DNA of 64,000 bases, taken from NCBI GenBank assembly GCA_938015595.1, contig CALLPI010000010.1, positions 278,167 through 342,166 on the forward strand, written 5' to 3'. The position numbers and the translations under genes are program-made. The stretch's first letter is position 1. Each line of letters starts with the position of its first letter. Positions 62,354 through 64,000 of this stretch are shown here, piece after piece. The notes under the pieces were generated by a model. It saw only the letters and a list, made by a program, of their open reading frames with translations, had not been told where the DNA came from and did not search any database. This DNA comes from an uncultured Saprospiraceae bacterium. GTDB taxonomy: Bacteria; Bacteroidota; Bacteroidia; Chitinophagales; Saprospiraceae.

Positions 62354-62471
62354 AAGACCCAACGGTGCACCATGCGCCTGTTGAGCCTCTCGCTACCTTT
62401 TGTGTGAAGCACGTCACAACGCTTTGCCAACAAATGCGTTTTTTCATGGTAATGAAATACCCATCCAGCGC

Positions 62472-64000
62472 ATGAAGTGGACAATTACTAACTTCGTCTT
62501 CGCTTTTTGCATGGCCTGCACAGGGCTTTTAGCCCAGATGTGGAACGGCACGGACACCCTGTACGGCAACGAATGGATACGCTACGGGCAGCCTTATTTC
62601 AAAATACTGATCAGCAACGACGGCATTTACCGCATTCCCCACAGTACGCTCATTGCGCAGGGCATTCCACTCAATGAAGTGAGTGGCGCGCAGTTTCAGT
62701 TGTTTTGGATGGGCAGGGAAGTTCCCTTGTTTGTCAGCACGGACAGTCTTTTCGGCACTCAAGACTACATCGAATTTTACGGCGTGCACAACCGGGGCGA
62801 ACTGGACCGCTTTCTGTATCGCAACCCCGAAGCCGAGATGCTCAACCCGCTGTACAGTATCGTCACCGATACCAGCGCATACTTCCTGACCTGGACGACA
62901 GCGGGCACGCCCGCTTTGCGCTACCAAACCGTTGCCAACGACTTGAGCACTCTGCCACCCAAAGAAGAGTGGTTCTGGATGGAAGAAATGCAGGTTTTTT
63001 CCAGCACCGCAGTACAGAAAACCGATAATCAAAACGTTGCAGAGTCTGTTTTCGATGAAGGCGAGGGGTTTTCATCTGGTTTTCTCAATACAGCTACCCT
63101 CAACTTTGCACCTCGATTTGTACAAAACACAGCCGAAAATAGCCGCTTCAGGCTCCGGCTCTTCGCCAACAACCGACCGCACGAACTCCGCATAACCATC
63201 AACGGCGCCGCCGCCTTTTCGCAGGATTTTTCAGGATACCGCCTGCAGGAAATTTCGATTGACAAACCCACCTCTGCCCTGACCAACACAGAAAGCCTGG
63301 TACTGACTGGCGCTAACACCTCCAACGACCGCTATGCCATAGCTTGGGCCAGCCTAACTTATCCGCGTCAGTTTAACTTTGGTGGCCAGAGTAGTTTTAG
63401 TTTTCGCATAGTGGCCTCTTCTACTCTAAAGTATCTGGAAATCAGTAACTTCAACTCAGGTAATACCTTGCCAGTACTCTACGATCCGGCCAGTCGCATC
63501 CGAATAGTGGCTCAGGTTAGTAACGGATTTGTACGGATCGCGCTGCCACCAGCGCCTCAAGAGCGCCATTTGATACTGGTAAACCCCAGTGCTGGCGTGC
63601 GCATCGTAACAACTATGCAGCCTGTGACCTTTCAGGATTATCGCCAGGCTGATGCCACCTACCTCATCATTTCTCACCCCCGATTATTTCAAGACGGCAA
63701 CCCCGTGCAGGAATATGCCACATATAGAGCCTCTGAGGCCGGAGGTAGCCACCGCTCGCTTGTGCTAAACGTGGAAGAGCTCTACAACCAGTTTGCCTAC
63801 GGCGTGCAGCGCCACCCACTGGCCATTCGCAATGCAATACATCATTTTACTCGGCACTGGGCAAGCCCCCCCTCGTACGCGTTGCTCATCGGCAGGGCGC
63901 TGCAATACAACGTCGGGCGCTCGGCAGCGGCAGTAGCTGGCAACTTCCTCGTGCCTACTTTTGGCATGCCTGGATCTGACAATCTACTGGCGGCATCCAA
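62472..64000 (+). CDS. C25-family (gingipain-like) peptidase, PorU/PorU2-like, N-terminal part
   Basis: First 509 residues; the gene runs off the right edge. Signal peptide 1-21 (TGLLAQ). N-terminal beta-rich region with SNDGIYRIP, GREVPLFVSTD and DYIEFYGVHNRG, typical of PorU-like proteins. The C25 catalytic domain begins near ATYLIISHPRLFQ, with VEELYNQFAYGVQRHPLAIRN and later LVPTFGMPGSDNLL. The active-site His and Cys lie beyond the window. PorU is the T9SS sortase that cleaves sorting domains; PorU2-like paralogues exist, and I cannot tell which this is. Confidence 0.82.
   Translation, partial: MKWTITNFVFAFCMACTGLLAQMWNGTDTLYGNEWIRYGQPYFKILISNDGIYRIPHSTLIAQGIPLNEVSGAQFQLFWMGREVPLFVSTDSLFGTQDYIEFYGVHNRGELDRFLYRNPEAEMLNPLYSIVTDTSAYFLTWTTAGTPALRYQTVANDLSTLPPKEEWFWMEEMQVFSSTAVQKTDNQNVAESVFDEGEGFSSGFLNTATLNFAPRFVQNTAENSRFRLRLFANNRPHELRITINGAAAFSQDFSGYRLQEISIDKPTSALTNTESLVLTGANTSNDRYAIAWASLTYPRQFNFGGQSSFSFRIVASSTLKYLEISNFNSGNTLPVLYDPASRIRIVAQVSNGFVRIALPPAPQERHLILVNPSAGVRIVTTMQPVTFQDYRQADATYLIISHPRLFQDGNPVQEYATYRASEAGGSHRSLVLNVEELYNQFAYGVQRHPLAIRNAIHHFTRHWASPPSYALLIGRALQYNVGRSAAAVAGNFLVPTFGMPGSDNLLAAS

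Noticed and set aside
62354..62471. Hairpin TTGTG...CACAA as terminator of DUF2279 gene
   Set aside because: Only five pairs and no T-run.
1..64000. CRISPR array, prophage, IS element, rRNA or tRNA
   Set aside because: No regularly spaced direct repeats, no transposase, integrase or phage protein, and no tRNA T-loop or rRNA signature noticed by reading. Short tRNAs could be missed without a scan.

Overview
The window is a Bacteroidota chromosome segment of about 50% GC. Evidence for the phylum: several proteins end in type IX secretion (T9SS) sorting domains; a GldB gliding lipoprotein, a C25 PorU-type peptidase, futalosine-route MqnE, bacillithiol enzyme BshC and DUF2279/PorT-type membrane proteins are present; and many genes are preceded by the Bacteroidota -7 box TAnnTTTG, sometimes with a TTG about 20 nt upstream. 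Saprospiria is my best guess for the class, by general resemblance only. The content is housekeeping plus secreted proteins. I see no phage, transposase, CRISPR array, rRNA or tRNA.

Layout. 1-9.5 kb: mqnE (cut by the left edge), a secreted EEP hydrolase with a SNF2 helicase, a GH18-CUB T9SS protein, a peptide-type ABC permease and a MurG-like glycosyltransferase. 9.5-20.8 kb: galE, fabI, a secreted adenosine deaminase, a MoxR-like ATPase, a long PurF homologue, a secreted VanX-type dipeptidase, an Hsp20, an exported Fe/Mn superoxide dismutase with an unusual C-terminal domain, and a YfcC-type carrier. 21-31 kb: a TPR-VWA protein, a 1282-residue sortilin/PKD T9SS protein, a PLP desulfhydrase-cupin pair, acyl-CoA dehydrogenase. 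30.7-39 kb: BrkB/YihY, TerC, AbgT, CopA, an orphan response regulator, QueG and a universal stress protein. 39-49.9 kb: a lysyl-endopeptidase-like T9SS protease, a nuclease lipoprotein, NadC, a PorT-type barrel, GldB, a 2OG-Fe(II) oxygenase, TatA and BshC. 49.9-64 kb: AroA, PhoH, a LytTR protein without receiver domain, peptide deformylase, CarB with a GT9, TrhO, DUF2279 and the first part of a C25/PorU-like peptidase.

How the genes fit together. Exported hydrolases (EEP, NUC1 nuclease, adenosine deaminase, GH18, S1 protease, dipeptidase) suggest a life on extracellular polymers, with T9SS and the gliding apparatus supplying export. SOD, Hsp20, Usp, bacillithiol, CopA and TerC form a stress and metal layer. 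Genes are tightly packed: convergent neighbours are separated by 2-20 bp or overlap, in one case sharing bases of their stop codons.

The main non-coding signal is two dispersed intergenic repeat families. R1 is a 72-77 bp palindrome with copies at 22682-22757, 36607-36684 and 43941-44012 and a decayed relative at 27615-27653. All lie just downstream of a stop codon, and arm changes between copies are compensated. R2 is an approximately 140 bp element with inverted ends at 20971-21110 and 59505-59645, with possible fragments elsewhere. I do not recognise either family.
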